A DNA stretch of 16,415 nt from CAYXXZ01 sp050175615. GTDB lineage: Bacteria > Pseudomonadota > Gammaproteobacteria > Pseudomonadales > Porticoccaceae. How positions within the stretch are numbered: the stretch's first letter is position 1; the number at the start of each line of letters is the position of its first letter. The notes beneath the pieces are model-generated. The model was given only the letters and a program-made list of their open reading frames with translations. It did not search any database and was not told where the DNA came from. Positions 1 to 8,475 of this stretch are shown here, piece after piece. A program made the position numbers and the translations under genes. The stretch covers positions 1-16,415 of the forward strand of contig JBFXIU010000061.1 in assembly GCA_050175615.1 (NCBI GenBank). Direction: 5' to 3'.

Positions 1-1
1 G

Positions 2-540
2 GACAATCCCGATAACGTATTCCAACCGGAGACGGGTGAAGGGGGTTCAGGCTATGGCAACTTTGTTGTCGATGAAAATGGCAATTGGTCCTACACCCTG
101 GACAATGACAACCCCGAGGTGGCAGCGCTCAACGACGGCGATACCCTGACGGATACCTTTGTGGTGCGAACCGAGGATGGCACAGAGACGCAGGTAACCA
201 TCACCATCCGTGGCGCTAACGATCCCGCAGTGATAGGCGGTGATGACACTGGCTTGGTGGTTGAAGATGACGCCGAGAATACGGTAGGCGGCACGTTGAC
301 TGCGAGCGATGTGGATAACCCCGACAACCTCTTCGAACCGGCCAGTGGTGTCAGTAATGGCGGCTATGGTTCATTTGTGGTCGATGCCAATGGCAACTGG
401 ACCTATACCCTGGATAACAACAACATCGCAGTTGATGCTTTGTATGAAGGGGAGACTCTGGTTGACTCCTTTGTTATATCCACAGCTGATGGCACCTCCC
501 GGGTAGTGGAGATCACTATCCTTGGTCGCGACGAGCCCGA
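2..540 (+). repeat. Two tandem VCBS-coding repeats, period 312 bp
   Basis: The DNA beginning gacaatcccgataac at 2 recurs as gataaccccgacaac at 314, in the same frame, and similarity continues through the GNW.YTLDN segment. The first copy is cut by the window edge. The two copies have diverged at synonymous and some coding sites, so recent homogenisation is not obvious. Further copies are likely upstream of the window. Confidence 0.8.
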
Positions 541-1180
541 GGTTCTGCATCCTGTCCATATTCACCGCCACGATAGTGGGGGGGATCTTTGGGTGCCGGA
601 GGTGGAGGGATTCGATACAGGCTCTTCCAGGCCATCAGGCAGTTTCGATCGCTCGCTGGACTTTGTTGCCAACTGGTTGCGGGAAAGCTCTGAGCACGAA
701 GGGGTTGTAGCGCGACTTTGGGCGGCACTCAAGCCGAGAGATCGTCTGGTGTATACCTCCGATCCGTTCACCTTCAACCTGCAGGCGGGCACTTTCCTTC
801 ACACTGATCCGGGGGCATCCCTGGTGCTTGAGGCGACCCTCAAAAGCGGCGCACCGTTGCCGGGTTGGCTCTACTTTGACCGTGAGACCGGTGAGTTTTC
901 CGGTATACCACCGGAAGGGTATGAAGGTGAAGTCCACATCCGCGTGGTGGCCAAGGACAGCGATGGGCGGGAAGCCCAGGTGCAATTCACCATCAAGGTT
1001 GTGGATGAGCAGGAGGTTGGCATGTTGCTGGAGGAGACTCCTCAAGATGACACCAGTAATGAACAAACTTTGCGAGGTAAGGCAGGCTTTAGTGCGCAAG
1101 TTGCAGCTGAGGCGGGTGGCAATGACTTGCAAGCAGGCGCACGGGCGTTGGTTGCAAGCTTGCAGGCTTTGGAGAATTAA
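2..1180 (+). CDS. VCBS-repeat giant surface adhesin, C-terminal part (5' truncated by window)
   Basis: The reading frame is open from the window edge and ends at a TAA (1178-1180), giving 392 visible residues. Two VCBS-type repeats are seen. Each has a DNPDN start, a GYG.FVVD.NGNW.YTLDN core and a GDTL.D.FVV..DGT block, and they lie 104 residues (312 bases) apart. A linker rich in His, Asp and Ser follows. Residues about 254-334 look like a cadherin-like putative Ig (He_PIG) domain, with LPGWLYFDRETGEFSGIPP as its hallmark. The last 58 residues form an acidic then helical tail ending in ALVASLQALEN. VCBS proteins are usually very large secreted adhesins of biofilms. No RTX nonapeptide (GGxGxDxxx) appears in this part. 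The TolC-type gene begins 19 bases downstream, so this protein is the likely cargo of the operon. The N-terminus and total length are unknown. Confidence 0.88.
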   Translation, partial: DNPDNVFQPETGEGGSGYGNFVVDENGNWSYTLDNDNPEVAALNDGDTLTDTFVVRTEDGTETQVTITIRGANDPAVIGGDDTGLVVEDDAENTVGGTLTASDVDNPDNLFEPASGVSNGGYGSFVVDANGNWTYTLDNNNIAVDALYEGETLVDSFVISTADGTSRVVEITILGRDEPEVLHPVHIHRHDSGGDLWVPEVEGFDTGSSRPSGSFDRSLDFVANWLRESSEHEGVVARLWAALKPRDRLVYTSDPFTFNLQAGTFLHTDPGASLVLEATLKSGAPLPGWLYFDRETGEFSGIPPEGYEGEVHIRVVAKDSDGREAQVQFTIKVVDEQEVGMLLEETPQDDTSNEQTLRGKAGFSAQVAAEAGGNDLQAGARALVASLQALEN

Positions 1181-1199
1181 GGAATACGGATCTGGAACT

Positions 1200-2837
1200 A
1201 TGAATATGAAATACAATACTGTGGATAATGGTGCTGCCAAGAGACAAGGCCTTAGTCGGCAACGCCCTCTGGCCAGAGCAATAAGGCCCCGGTTTGCCGC
1301 GCCCTTGGGGTCAGCCCTGTGCGCCATGCTGTTGATGGCAGGTTGTGCGGTTACCCCCGAGCCGATGACAGATGCGGAGATCCGCGAACAGGCGACAAAA
1401 GATCTCGCCAATATGTTCCCGCCTCAGGAGATCATTGATGAGGCCCTCGACCTGGAGGAGGTCGTCGCCAGGGCGATCAGGTATAACCTGGATTATCGCT
1501 TGACCCTGATGGAGTCCGCCCTGCGGAATCGCCAGCTGGACTTGGTGCGGTATGACATGCTGCCGAGACTTGCATTCAACGCCGGCTGGACAAATCGTAC
1601 CGAAGATTATCTGACGATGAGCCGCAATACAGTTACCGGCACGGTGTCGCCAGCACCTTCGGAAAGCCTGGACAGAAACCGTCGCACGGCAGATCTGGGT
1701 TTGAGCTGGAATGTTCTGGATTTTGGCGTGAGCTACTATCAGGCCCAGCAAAATGCAGACAAGGTACTTATTGCCCAGGAACGTCGCCGCAAGGTGATCA
1801 ACCAGATTGTCCAGCAGGTGCGGGCAGCCTTCTGGCGGGCGGCGACTGCCGAATCTCTTATGAAGGAGGTGCGCCCTCTTCTTGATGAGGTCAAGTCAGC
1901 ACAGCGGGATGCCAGAGAGGTGGAAGAAAAGCGGCTGTCGCCCTTGCCGGAGATTCTGCGCTACCAGAAAAGCCTGGCGGGCCTGACCCGGGAGTTTGAG
2001 GCCATTGAGCAGGACATGGTCATGGCCAAGACAGAACTGGCCGCCCTGATGGGGCTTCCCCCTGGTACTGATTTCGAGTTGAGTGTTCCCGCTGCGGATG
2101 AGTTGCGGCCACCTCAAGTGGGGCTGGCTATCGAAGAGATGGAATCCCTGGCACTGTTCAACAGGCCGGAGATCCGGGAAGAGATGTATCAGAGCCGGAT
2201 TACCGCCAAGGAAGCAAAAAAGGCTATGCTGAAAATGCTTCCGGGCATCACATTTACCACTTCGGCGAATTACGACAGCAACTCCTACCTGGTGCATAAC
2301 GACTGGGCCGAGGCGGGCATGCGGGTAAGCTGGAATCTGCTCAATCTGATATCGGGTCCCGCCTCGAAGCGAATGGTCGAGGCCCAACAACAGGTTGATG
2401 AAATGCGGCGGCTCGCGCTGGGGATTGCGACATTGACCCAGGTACACTTGGGGTATCAGCAATTTGTCCAGGCCCACCATAATTACCTGCAGTCCCGCGA
2501 GATAAACAGGATCGAAAAGCGCCTGTATGAACATATGCAAAATGCAGCCGACAGCCAGTCCCTCAGTCAGCTTGAGCGGATTCGGGCGAAGATGTCTGCC
2601 ATCTATGCGGACATGGAAATGTATCAAAGCTATGCGCGTATGCAGGGAGCAGTTGCCAACCTCTATGTCTCCATGGGTGTTGACCTGTTGCCTGAGGTTT
2701 CCAGCAACGAAGATCTCCAGAGCATAGAGAACAATGTGCGCCATGCCTTCGAGAGCTGGCGAATGGGCCAGATCTCTGTGCCGTTGATGATCAAATCCAT
2801 GGAGTACGAGCTACAGAACAAGGGTGACCAAACCTGA
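1200..2837 (+). CDS. TolC-family outer membrane efflux/secretion lipoprotein
   Basis: This 545-residue protein has the two-fold TolC/OEP pattern: an N-terminal half (about 85-300) with long amphipathic helices and a second half (about 330-500) starting at a NRPEIREE-like block. It would form the outer membrane channel and periplasmic tunnel of a tripartite exporter. A long basic leader is followed by a hydrophobic stretch and a lipobox-like MAGC with Cys at residue 49, so lipoprotein processing is likely; Ala at +2 fits the outer membrane. The ATG at 1200 is chosen because it sits just after the adhesin stop. Another in-frame ATG at 1206 is possible. The open frame extending upstream to 828 is an overlap with the adhesin. 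The stop overlaps the next start by one base (TGATG), which implies translational coupling. It is not a close TolC or LapE orthologue as far as can be judged by eye. Confidence 0.86.
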   Translation: MNMKYNTVDNGAAKRQGLSRQRPLARAIRPRFAAPLGSALCAMLLMAGCAVTPEPMTDAEIREQATKDLANMFPPQEIIDEALDLEEVVARAIRYNLDYRLTLMESALRNRQLDLVRYDMLPRLAFNAGWTNRTEDYLTMSRNTVTGTVSPAPSESLDRNRRTADLGLSWNVLDFGVSYYQAQQNADKVLIAQERRRKVINQIVQQVRAAFWRAATAESLMKEVRPLLDEVKSAQRDAREVEEKRLSPLPEILRYQKSLAGLTREFEAIEQDMVMAKTELAALMGLPPGTDFELSVPAADELRPPQVGLAIEEMESLALFNRPEIREEMYQSRITAKEAKKAMLKMLPGITFTTSANYDSNSYLVHNDWAEAGMRVSWNLLNLISGPASKRMVEAQQQVDEMRRLALGIATLTQVHLGYQQFVQAHHNYLQSREINRIEKRLYEHMQNAADSQSLSQLERIRAKMSAIYADMEMYQSYARMQGAVANLYVSMGVDLLPEVSSNEDLQSIENNVRHAFESWRMGQISVPLMIKSMEYELQNKGDQT

Positions 2838-3625
2838 TGGTGCGGAAGCTTCTTGTTTGGCCCGGGTTGATGGCGGCGTTTTTCACCGCTGCGTTACTGG
2901 CTGTTCACGCCCAGGCATCAGCAGAAGCGTCCGTGTTGCCCGATGTGGAATTGCCCTCCCAGGCAAATGAGGTTCGCTTGCAAGTGGTTCCTGTGACGAG
3001 TACCGTCATTTCCAGCGCTATCGCCGGGGAAATTGCCGAGCTGTCGCTGCATGAAGGAGATCGATTCTCTGCCGGAGATACCCTGATTGCACTGGACTGC
3101 ACACTCCACCGCGCACGGTTGGCCAAGGCACGGGCCCTGGTGGACGAGTCCTTGAAAACCTATGAGGTAAACAAACAGTTGAGTGATCTGCGCTCTATCA
3201 GCACCCTGGAAATTGATGTCTCTGCCGCTCGTCTGGCGGCCGCCAGGGCAGAGTTGGGCATCATGCAGGCAGTGGTGTCCAAATGCGAGGTCAACGCCCC
3301 CTTTAATGGCCGGGTGGGACGCCTGGAGGTCAAGCGATACCAGTATGTGGCCGAGGGCGAGCCGATGATTGAAATCATTGATGACAGTGCCCTGGAAGTG
3401 GAAATGATCGTGCCCTCGCGCTGGCTGCCGTGGCTGGAAAAGGGCATGGCGTTTGACTTCCATGTGGAGGAAACTGGAACGATGTACACTGCCACCCTTG
3501 AGCGCATTGGCGCGCAGATAGACCCCGTTAGCCAGTCCATCAAGGTGGTGGGCATTATTGCCGGCAGACCCCAGGAGCTGGTTGCCGGGATGAGTGGTAC
3601 CGCCGTATTTTCCCCCAAGGAATAA
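2837..3625 (+). CDS. Periplasmic HlyD/RND-type adaptor (membrane fusion protein)
   Basis: This 262-residue protein begins with a signal peptide (residues 1-27; hydrophobic core AAFFTAALLAV, likely cut near AQA or ASA). A biotinyl-lipoyl half-motif at about 59-88 (AGEIAELSLHEGDRFSAGD) is followed by a short helical hairpin (about 90-150). The second lipoyl half at about 151-180 contains NAPFNGRVG, and a beta-barrel ends in GMSGTAVF. It would bridge an inner-membrane component to the TolC-like channel. The helical hairpin is short for the family, and with no membrane anchor the protein should be soluble in the periplasm. It starts within the TolC stop and ends five bases before the next gene. 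This operon therefore carries two separate adaptors plus a third adaptor-like arm on the protease, which is unusual. Confidence 0.85.
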   Translation: MVRKLLVWPGLMAAFFTAALLAVHAQASAEASVLPDVELPSQANEVRLQVVPVTSTVISSAIAGEIAELSLHEGDRFSAGDTLIALDCTLHRARLAKARALVDESLKTYEVNKQLSDLRSISTLEIDVSAARLAAARAELGIMQAVVSKCEVNAPFNGRVGRLEVKRYQYVAEGEPMIEIIDDSALEVEMIVPSRWLPWLEKGMAFDFHVEETGTMYTATLERIGAQIDPVSQSIKVVGIIAGRPQELVAGMSGTAVFSPKE

Positions 3626-3630
3626 CGACT

Positions 3631-5010
3631 ATGGCGTCAGCCACACCAGCAAGCGGCTCTACCCCGTCACGCCCTGATGGGCAGCTCACCACCTTCAGTA
3701 TCTTTATTGAGTTGGAACACCGCATTCGCCAGTCTGCTGATGAAGAGGTTCTGGGATTCAATGCGGTTAATGAAACGCGCAACCTGGTTCCCTACCGTCA
3801 AGCGGTGTTGTGGCGGAGTGACGACGGCAGCGATCACGGTCGGGTATTCGCCGTTTCAGGGCTTGCTGTGCCTGACGCCACATCACCTTTCATCCGCTGG
3901 GTTGGCAAACTGTGCCGATTTCTCAGTGGTCCCGATCACCGGAATGAGACCAAAGCCTGTTCAATGGCGTCCCTGGAGCCTGACTTTGCCAGGGAGTGGG
4001 CCCAGTGGTTACCACCCCATGTGATGTGGTTGCCCCTCAAGCGCCCAAATGGTGCGTTTCTTGGCGGCCTGCTGCTGGCGAGAGATGAGCCATGGAAGGA
4101 CGCCGAGCGCCATCTGTTGAGCTATCTGGCCGGCAGCTATGGCCACGCCTGGGGAGCATTGCGGCCCGGTGGGTTTCGCGCCCTCCAAGGCTGGAAACGG
4201 CGGCGCAAATTTTGGTTCGCGGCAGCTGTAGTGGTCACCTTGCTCGCCTGTTTGCCGGTTCACCAATCGTCCCTTGCCCCTGCGGAAATTATCCCCGGCG
4301 ACCCGGCTGTCGTGGGGGCGCCCATCGATGGCGTCGTGGACAGTTTTGCCGTCAAACCCAATGAAATGGTTCATGAAGGCCAGGAGCTGCTGAGCCTTGA
4401 TGACCGAAGACTCAAGAGCCGCCTTGAAGTGGCGGAGAAGTCATTGGAAATCGTGCAGGCGGAATACCGGCAGGCCTCCCAGAAAGCGGTTTTCGACCAC
4501 TCAAGCCGTGTCGATATCGCGATCCTGAAGGGAAAAATGGAACAGGCCAAGGCAGAGATGGAGTATGTCAAGGAGCTGCTCGACAGGATTGTCATTCGTG
4601 CCCCCCGTGACGGTCTGGTGATCTTCGACAATGTCAATGACTGGCTGGGTAGGCCGGTTGCAACCGGTGAACGTATTATGCAGGTGGCCGATCCTTCCGA
4701 GGTAAAGATTGAGGTGTGGTTGCCGGTGGCAGAGGCCTTGAAGCTGGAACTGGGCGCGCCGGTGAAACTTTTTCTCAATGTGGCCCCGCACCGGGCCGTC
4801 GATGGCCGTTTGGAATATGCCAGTTACGAAGCGCGTCCCACCCCGGAAGGTCACTACGCGTACCGGCTGGTGGCGACGGTGCAGGACAATAGCCGCTCTC
4901 TGCGCATAGGCCTTAAGGGAACGGCCAAGGTATTCGGCGATAGAACACTGCTGATTTTCCATCTTCTGAAAAGACCTTTCAGCAGTTTGAGGCAATACTT
5001 CGGTATATGA
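3631..5010 (+). CDS. Membrane-anchored HlyD-family adaptor with N-terminal GAF-like cytoplasmic domain
   Basis: The 459-residue protein has three parts. Residues about 20-175 form a soluble alpha/beta domain resembling a degenerate GAF domain (VLWRSDDG, VMWLPLKRPNGAFLGGLLLARD), called by pattern only. A single membrane segment lies at about 194-209 after a basic RRRK cluster, which places the first domain in the cytoplasm. A periplasmic HlyD part follows: lipoyl half at about 229-258 (VGAPIDGVVDSFAVKPNE), coiled coil at about 260-318, second lipoyl half at about 321-353 (RAPRDGLVIFDN), and a beta-barrel up to about 435. The gene overlaps the M50 protease gene by four bases (ATGA). The role inferred is an inner-membrane adaptor able to sense or bind something in the cytoplasm. 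The fold of the first domain is the least certain element. Confidence 0.82.
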   Translation: MASATPASGSTPSRPDGQLTTFSIFIELEHRIRQSADEEVLGFNAVNETRNLVPYRQAVLWRSDDGSDHGRVFAVSGLAVPDATSPFIRWVGKLCRFLSGPDHRNETKACSMASLEPDFAREWAQWLPPHVMWLPLKRPNGAFLGGLLLARDEPWKDAERHLLSYLAGSYGHAWGALRPGGFRALQGWKRRRKFWFAAAVVVTLLACLPVHQSSLAPAEIIPGDPAVVGAPIDGVVDSFAVKPNEMVHEGQELLSLDDRRLKSRLEVAEKSLEIVQAEYRQASQKAVFDHSSRVDIAILKGKMEQAKAEMEYVKELLDRIVIRAPRDGLVIFDNVNDWLGRPVATGERIMQVADPSEVKIEVWLPVAEALKLELGAPVKLFLNVAPHRAVDGRLEYASYEARPTPEGHYAYRLVATVQDNSRSLRIGLKGTAKVFGDRTLLIFHLLKRPFSSLRQYFGI

Positions 5011-7151
5011 CAGCCGCAACGCTGGAACGCAATTCATTCAGTGCCTCGATGTCTCTTCCTGCACTTCGGCAGGAGCTGACATTGCACCCAGGGGTGCGCT
5101 ATGCCGAAGGCATGCCCACCTGGACGTTGCAGGACCCAGTAGCCAACCGTTTTTTCCGCCTTAACTGGCTCGACTTTGAACTACTCTCCCGTTGGCATAT
5201 GGGTGATGCTGAGGCCATTATTGCCGATATCGCCAGCCACACAACCCTTGAACCAACGGTTGAGGATGTGGAAAACCTGATCAAGTTTCTCGCCGCAAAC
5301 GACCTGTTGGAGGTGCGCACCGAGCAGGGTTTGGAGCGCCTGCGGGAGCAGGCGGCCAGGGCCAGGAAGCGGGGTTTTAAATGGTTGCTCAAGAATTACC
5401 TGTTTATGCGTTTTCCCCTGGTGTCGCCACAAGGGTTTCTGGATCGCACTGCCCCCTACCTGCAGTGGATCTGGACCAAGACATTTTTTGTGTGCACGGT
5501 GCTCAGTGTGCTGGTGGGCGGGGTGCTGGTACTGCGCCAGTGGGATACATTCATTGCCACCTTCCCTTACTTTTTCAATGTTGAAGGCTTTCTCACCATG
5601 GCGCTGTCGTTGTCTGTGGCCAAGGTGATGCACGAACTGGGGCATGCCTATACCGCCCACCGTTATGGCTGTCGAGTGCCGGCCATGGGCGTGGCGCTGT
5701 TGGTGTTGTGGCCGGTACTTTACACGGATGCTACTGAAACCTGGAAACTGGAGTCCAGAGGGCAGCGCCTAAAAGTCGGCGCCGCAGGCATGACGGCAGA
5801 ACTTATCCTTGCCGCTTATGCCACCCTGCTGTGGAATTTTCTGCCCGATGGACCCTTGCGCAGCTCGATATTCCTGCTGGCCACTACCACTTGGCTGATC
5901 ACCCTGGTGATCAACCTCAACCCGTTTATGCGGTTTGATGGTTACTACCTGCTTTCCGACAGCCTCGGCGTGGCCAACCTCCAGGAGAGAGCTTTTGGGC
6001 TGGCGCGTTGGCGCATGCGGGAATTGCTGTTCAGTTTTGGTGATCCCGCCCCGGAATATTTCCCGCCCCATCGCGCGCGGGCGTTGCTGCTTTACGCATA
6101 CGGCACCTGGGTCTATCGCTTTTTTCTTTTCCTTGGTATTGCCCTGCTTGTTTACCATCTGTTTTTCAAACTTCTCGGGATATTTCTCATGCTGGTGGAG
6201 CTGACCTGGTTTATTGGCAGGCCTCTTTATATGGAATTCAAGGAGTGGATTCAGCGCAGGGGGGAAATCAGCACCTCCGGCAATGCCCGCTGGACAGTGC
6301 TTGGGCTTTTGTTGTTCCTGGCGTTATTGCTGGTACCCTGGCAATCCCAGGTATCGGCACCTGCCTTGTGGCGCTCAGCCGAGTATGCCCGCTTTTTTGT
6401 GCCTTCAGCCTCCTATGTGGAAACCGTGAATGTATCCCCGGGGGACCAGGTGCAACCCGGCGATATCCTGGTACAGTTGGTCTCTCCCGACCTTGATTAC
6501 GACATTGCCAGAGGCCAAAAGCAGCTTGAAATCCTGATGTGGAAAGTCAAATTCCAGGGCTTGGACAGACAGCTGCTGGACCAGGCTCCTGTCTCCTTGC
6601 AGGAGCTACAGGCCGAGACCGCAGCCCAGCGCGCCCGGATGGAAGAAAAGGAGCAACTGCAACTGCGCAGCTCTGTCGCAGGGGTTGTCACCGAGATGCG
6701 CGAGCCCCTGTCGCCGGGAGAGTGGCTGGAGGAGGGCGCACCACTTGCACTGGTGGTTTCCCGTGAAAAGGGCGTGGTGGAAAGTTACATTTCCGAGGGT
6801 GATCTCCAGCGTGTGCAGGAGGGCCACCACGGCATGTTCTATCCGTCAGATCTAGGTCGCAAGCCCTTTGAAGTGGTTGTAAAAGCGATTGATAATGGCA
6901 GCACCAAGCAACTGGATGAGCCTTATTTGGCTTCCACCCACGGCGGTCCTGTCGCCGTTCGACAGAATGCAGAAGGGGAGCTGGTTCCCCAGGCACCCAT
7001 ATATAGGATGGAGCTTGTTCCGGTGGCCGAAGGCCTCGGCCCCGAACAGGTTCTGGCGGGGACTGTGACTATAGAAGGAGAGCGAGAGAGTGTCATATCT
7101 TACCTTGCGCGGAAAGTTGTCAGCGTATTAATTCGTGAAAGTGGTTTTTGA
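5007..7151 (+). CDS. Polytopic M50 (site-2) zinc protease with PqqD-like N-terminus and HlyD-like C-terminal arm
   Basis: This is a 714-residue membrane protein. Residues about 24-103 resemble a PqqD/RRE winged-helix domain (HPGVRY start, FRLN.LDFELL middle, NDLLEV end). Several membrane segments span about 155-446. The M50 zinc site is intact: HELGH at 209-213 and NPFMRFDG with Asp311 as the expected third ligand. The last membrane segment is followed by a periplasmic adaptor-like part from about 460, with lipoyl-like halves near 466-495 and 554-585 around a coiled coil. The C-terminus ends in LIRESGF and looks complete. Relatives are annotated as peptidase M50 or HlyD-family efflux proteins. 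The start overlaps the previous stop (ATGA). Whether it cleaves the adhesin or acts as an inner-membrane platform is not known. No terminator is seen before the IS remnant. Confidence 0.85.
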   Translation: MTAATLERNSFSASMSLPALRQELTLHPGVRYAEGMPTWTLQDPVANRFFRLNWLDFELLSRWHMGDAEAIIADIASHTTLEPTVEDVENLIKFLAANDLLEVRTEQGLERLREQAARARKRGFKWLLKNYLFMRFPLVSPQGFLDRTAPYLQWIWTKTFFVCTVLSVLVGGVLVLRQWDTFIATFPYFFNVEGFLTMALSLSVAKVMHELGHAYTAHRYGCRVPAMGVALLVLWPVLYTDATETWKLESRGQRLKVGAAGMTAELILAAYATLLWNFLPDGPLRSSIFLLATTTWLITLVINLNPFMRFDGYYLLSDSLGVANLQERAFGLARWRMRELLFSFGDPAPEYFPPHRARALLLYAYGTWVYRFFLFLGIALLVYHLFFKLLGIFLMLVELTWFIGRPLYMEFKEWIQRRGEISTSGNARWTVLGLLLFLALLLVPWQSQVSAPALWRSAEYARFFVPSASYVETVNVSPGDQVQPGDILVQLVSPDLDYDIARGQKQLEILMWKVKFQGLDRQLLDQAPVSLQELQAETAAQRARMEEKEQLQLRSSVAGVVTEMREPLSPGEWLEEGAPLALVVSREKGVVESYISEGDLQRVQEGHHGMFYPSDLGRKPFEVVVKAIDNGSTKQLDEPYLASTHGGPVAVRQNAEGELVPQAPIYRMELVPVAEGLGPEQVLAGTVTIEGERESVISYLARKVVSVLIRESGF

Positions 7152-7169
7152 TGTGCGCTACGTTGTACT

Positions 7170-8207
7170 CTAAGTCAACGACCGTACTGGACGAATTTTG
7201 TTGGCTATCGATGAAGGGTGTAGCTTGTCCTCGAGATACTGGTCTCCTTGGGGCAGGTTGGTCACCACGAAGCGGGGGTTGGCGCCGAGGCGGCTGTGCT
7301 CGGCCTTGACGATGACCCGTCGCGGCTTGTCCCAGCTGCGGGCGCCATAGTGAATCGAAGTGAACAGGCGCTGCTTGTTACCGGTCAGCTCATACCAGGA
7401 TTCGGCCAGGTCGATCCACGGCGCCGCCTGGGCCTTGACCCGGTCATTCTTGGCCAGCCCGACGATATAGCGCACGTCGTGGCGCTCGCACCAGCGCAGG
7501 ATCTTCCAGCGACAAAAGCCGCTGTCGCCCCGGAAGATGATCTCCACGTTCGGCCAGTGGCGCCGAAGTGCCTTGACCAGCAGCGACAGGATGGCCCAGG
7601 TGTGACGGGCCGGATCGCTGTTGCTGCGGCGTAGATAGCTTACCAGCAGGTGGCGACCACAAAAGACATAAAGCGGCAGGAAACAATAGTGATCGTAGTA
7701 ACCATGGAAGAAGCGGCCTTCCTGATCGCCGTGCAGCGGGGTGTCGGTGGCGTCGAAGTCGAGAATTAACCGACGGGGAGGTTTGTCATGGGCTTTGACA
7801 AACTGATCGAACAGTACCTCGTGGATGGCAACCGCTGTGTCGCGATTCGTGCGATGCTCAAGTCGGCACAGGGTCGCGGGGCTGGCCAGGGTCTCGACCC
7901 GCGAGGTGGCGGTTTGCAGGGCCAGGTCGTTGCGCAATTCGTGGTGATCGTTCAGGCCTTCGTAACCCAGGGCCAGGGCGTAGACCCGCTGGCGCAACAA
8001 CTCCAGCAGGGAGTGATCACAGCTGGCCTGACGTCGACTGTCCACCATGGCCCTGGCCACCGCCTGGGTCAATCCCATCTGCCGGTCGACTTGGGAGAGT
8101 AACGGGATGCCGCCGTTACTGGTGATGTCACCGCCACTGAAATCAGCTTCAACTTTGCGGCGTTTAACGGATGGAAATTCGAGCGAAGTCTGGTAGCATT
8201 CTGTCAC
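7170..8207 (-). pseudogene. IS1380-family transposase, C-terminally truncated
   Basis: The 345-residue frame starts at a GTG (8207). It has the family's N-terminal SGGDITSNGGIPLL block, the first acidic motif LDFDATDTPLHG (Asp150 or Asp152) and the second motif FRGDSGF (Asp228). IS1380 transposases usually run to about 430-450 residues. They carry the third acidic residue in a later CARGEMENRIKE-like block, which is absent here. After NLPQGDQYLED the sequence loses resemblance to the family and ends in a chance tail read through foreign DNA. The protein should therefore be catalytically dead, although full-length copies elsewhere in the genome could act on any surviving end. Confidence 0.85.
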
Positions 8208-8270
8208 GGCGGAATCTTCTTGTTAATGTGGCTTCGACACCCTTATTTTCAAGATTATTCCGCCGTTTTT
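7225..8270 (-). mobile_element. IS1380-family insertion sequence remnant (limits approximate)
   Basis: The element is recognised by its transposase. The side carrying the transposase C-terminus is lost: similarity to the family seems to stop near 7215-7240, and the M50 gene ends only about 80 bases further left. No terminal inverted repeat or TTAA target duplication could be identified by eye on either side, so both limits are estimates. The other end may lie as far right as about 8400. Confidence 0.55.
8208..8264. repeat. 8-bp inverted repeat beside the transposase start
   Basis: GGCGGAAT (8208-8215) is matched by its complement ATTCCGCC (8257-8264) across a 41-base loop, and a second pair AATCTT/AAGATT nests next to it. 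Five Ts follow at 8266-8270 on the + strand. It could be part of the IS end, an attenuator of the transposase leader, or a weak + strand terminator. Nothing decides between these. Confidence 0.35.
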
Positions 8271-8429
8271 CTACCCTCATCACGCTTTATTCATGCATTT
8301 TCCGGGCTAGGTAGTTGCGACAGTGGCTGCTGCCAAGTTGGGTGGATTGGGGGTATTTCTCCAGCGGTTTGTGGTTCGTGAGACCACGTTGTAGTGTTAT
8401 CGGCCGATCAGTCCCTATCCACAATCGTT

Positions 8430-8475
8430 AAAAAAAAGAGTGGCCGTCGCAAGGGGGCTTATGGCGAGACGCACT
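8430..8475 (-). terminator. Probable intrinsic terminator of radC
   Basis: On the - strand an imperfect stem is formed by 8438-8448 and 8466-8476 (GAGTG/CACTC at the base, then paired bases with bulges). It is followed by eight Ts (A-run at 8430-8437 on the + strand). It lies 40 bases beyond the radC stop in the right orientation. The bulges lower certainty. Confidence 0.45.

Noticed and set aside
2..540. Tandem repeat as a possible CRISPR or satellite array
   Set aside because: The period is 312 bases, both copies are coding and they match VCBS protein repeats; there are no short repeats with spacers anywhere in the window.
828..1199. Upstream extension of the TolC-type frame into the adhesin gene
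   Set aside because: It overlaps supported adhesin domains in another frame and would put over 120 Arg/Cys-rich residues before the signal sequence; the start at 1200 is better.
1896..2744. Open frame of 282 codons antisense to the TolC-type gene
   Set aside because: Shadow of a well-supported TolC-family gene, with an unnatural His/Gln/Leu-rich composition.
7152..7240. Terminator or attachment site directly after the M50 gene
   Set aside because: No stem with T-run, no direct repeat and no tRNA end could be seen here; it looks like plain junction sequence.
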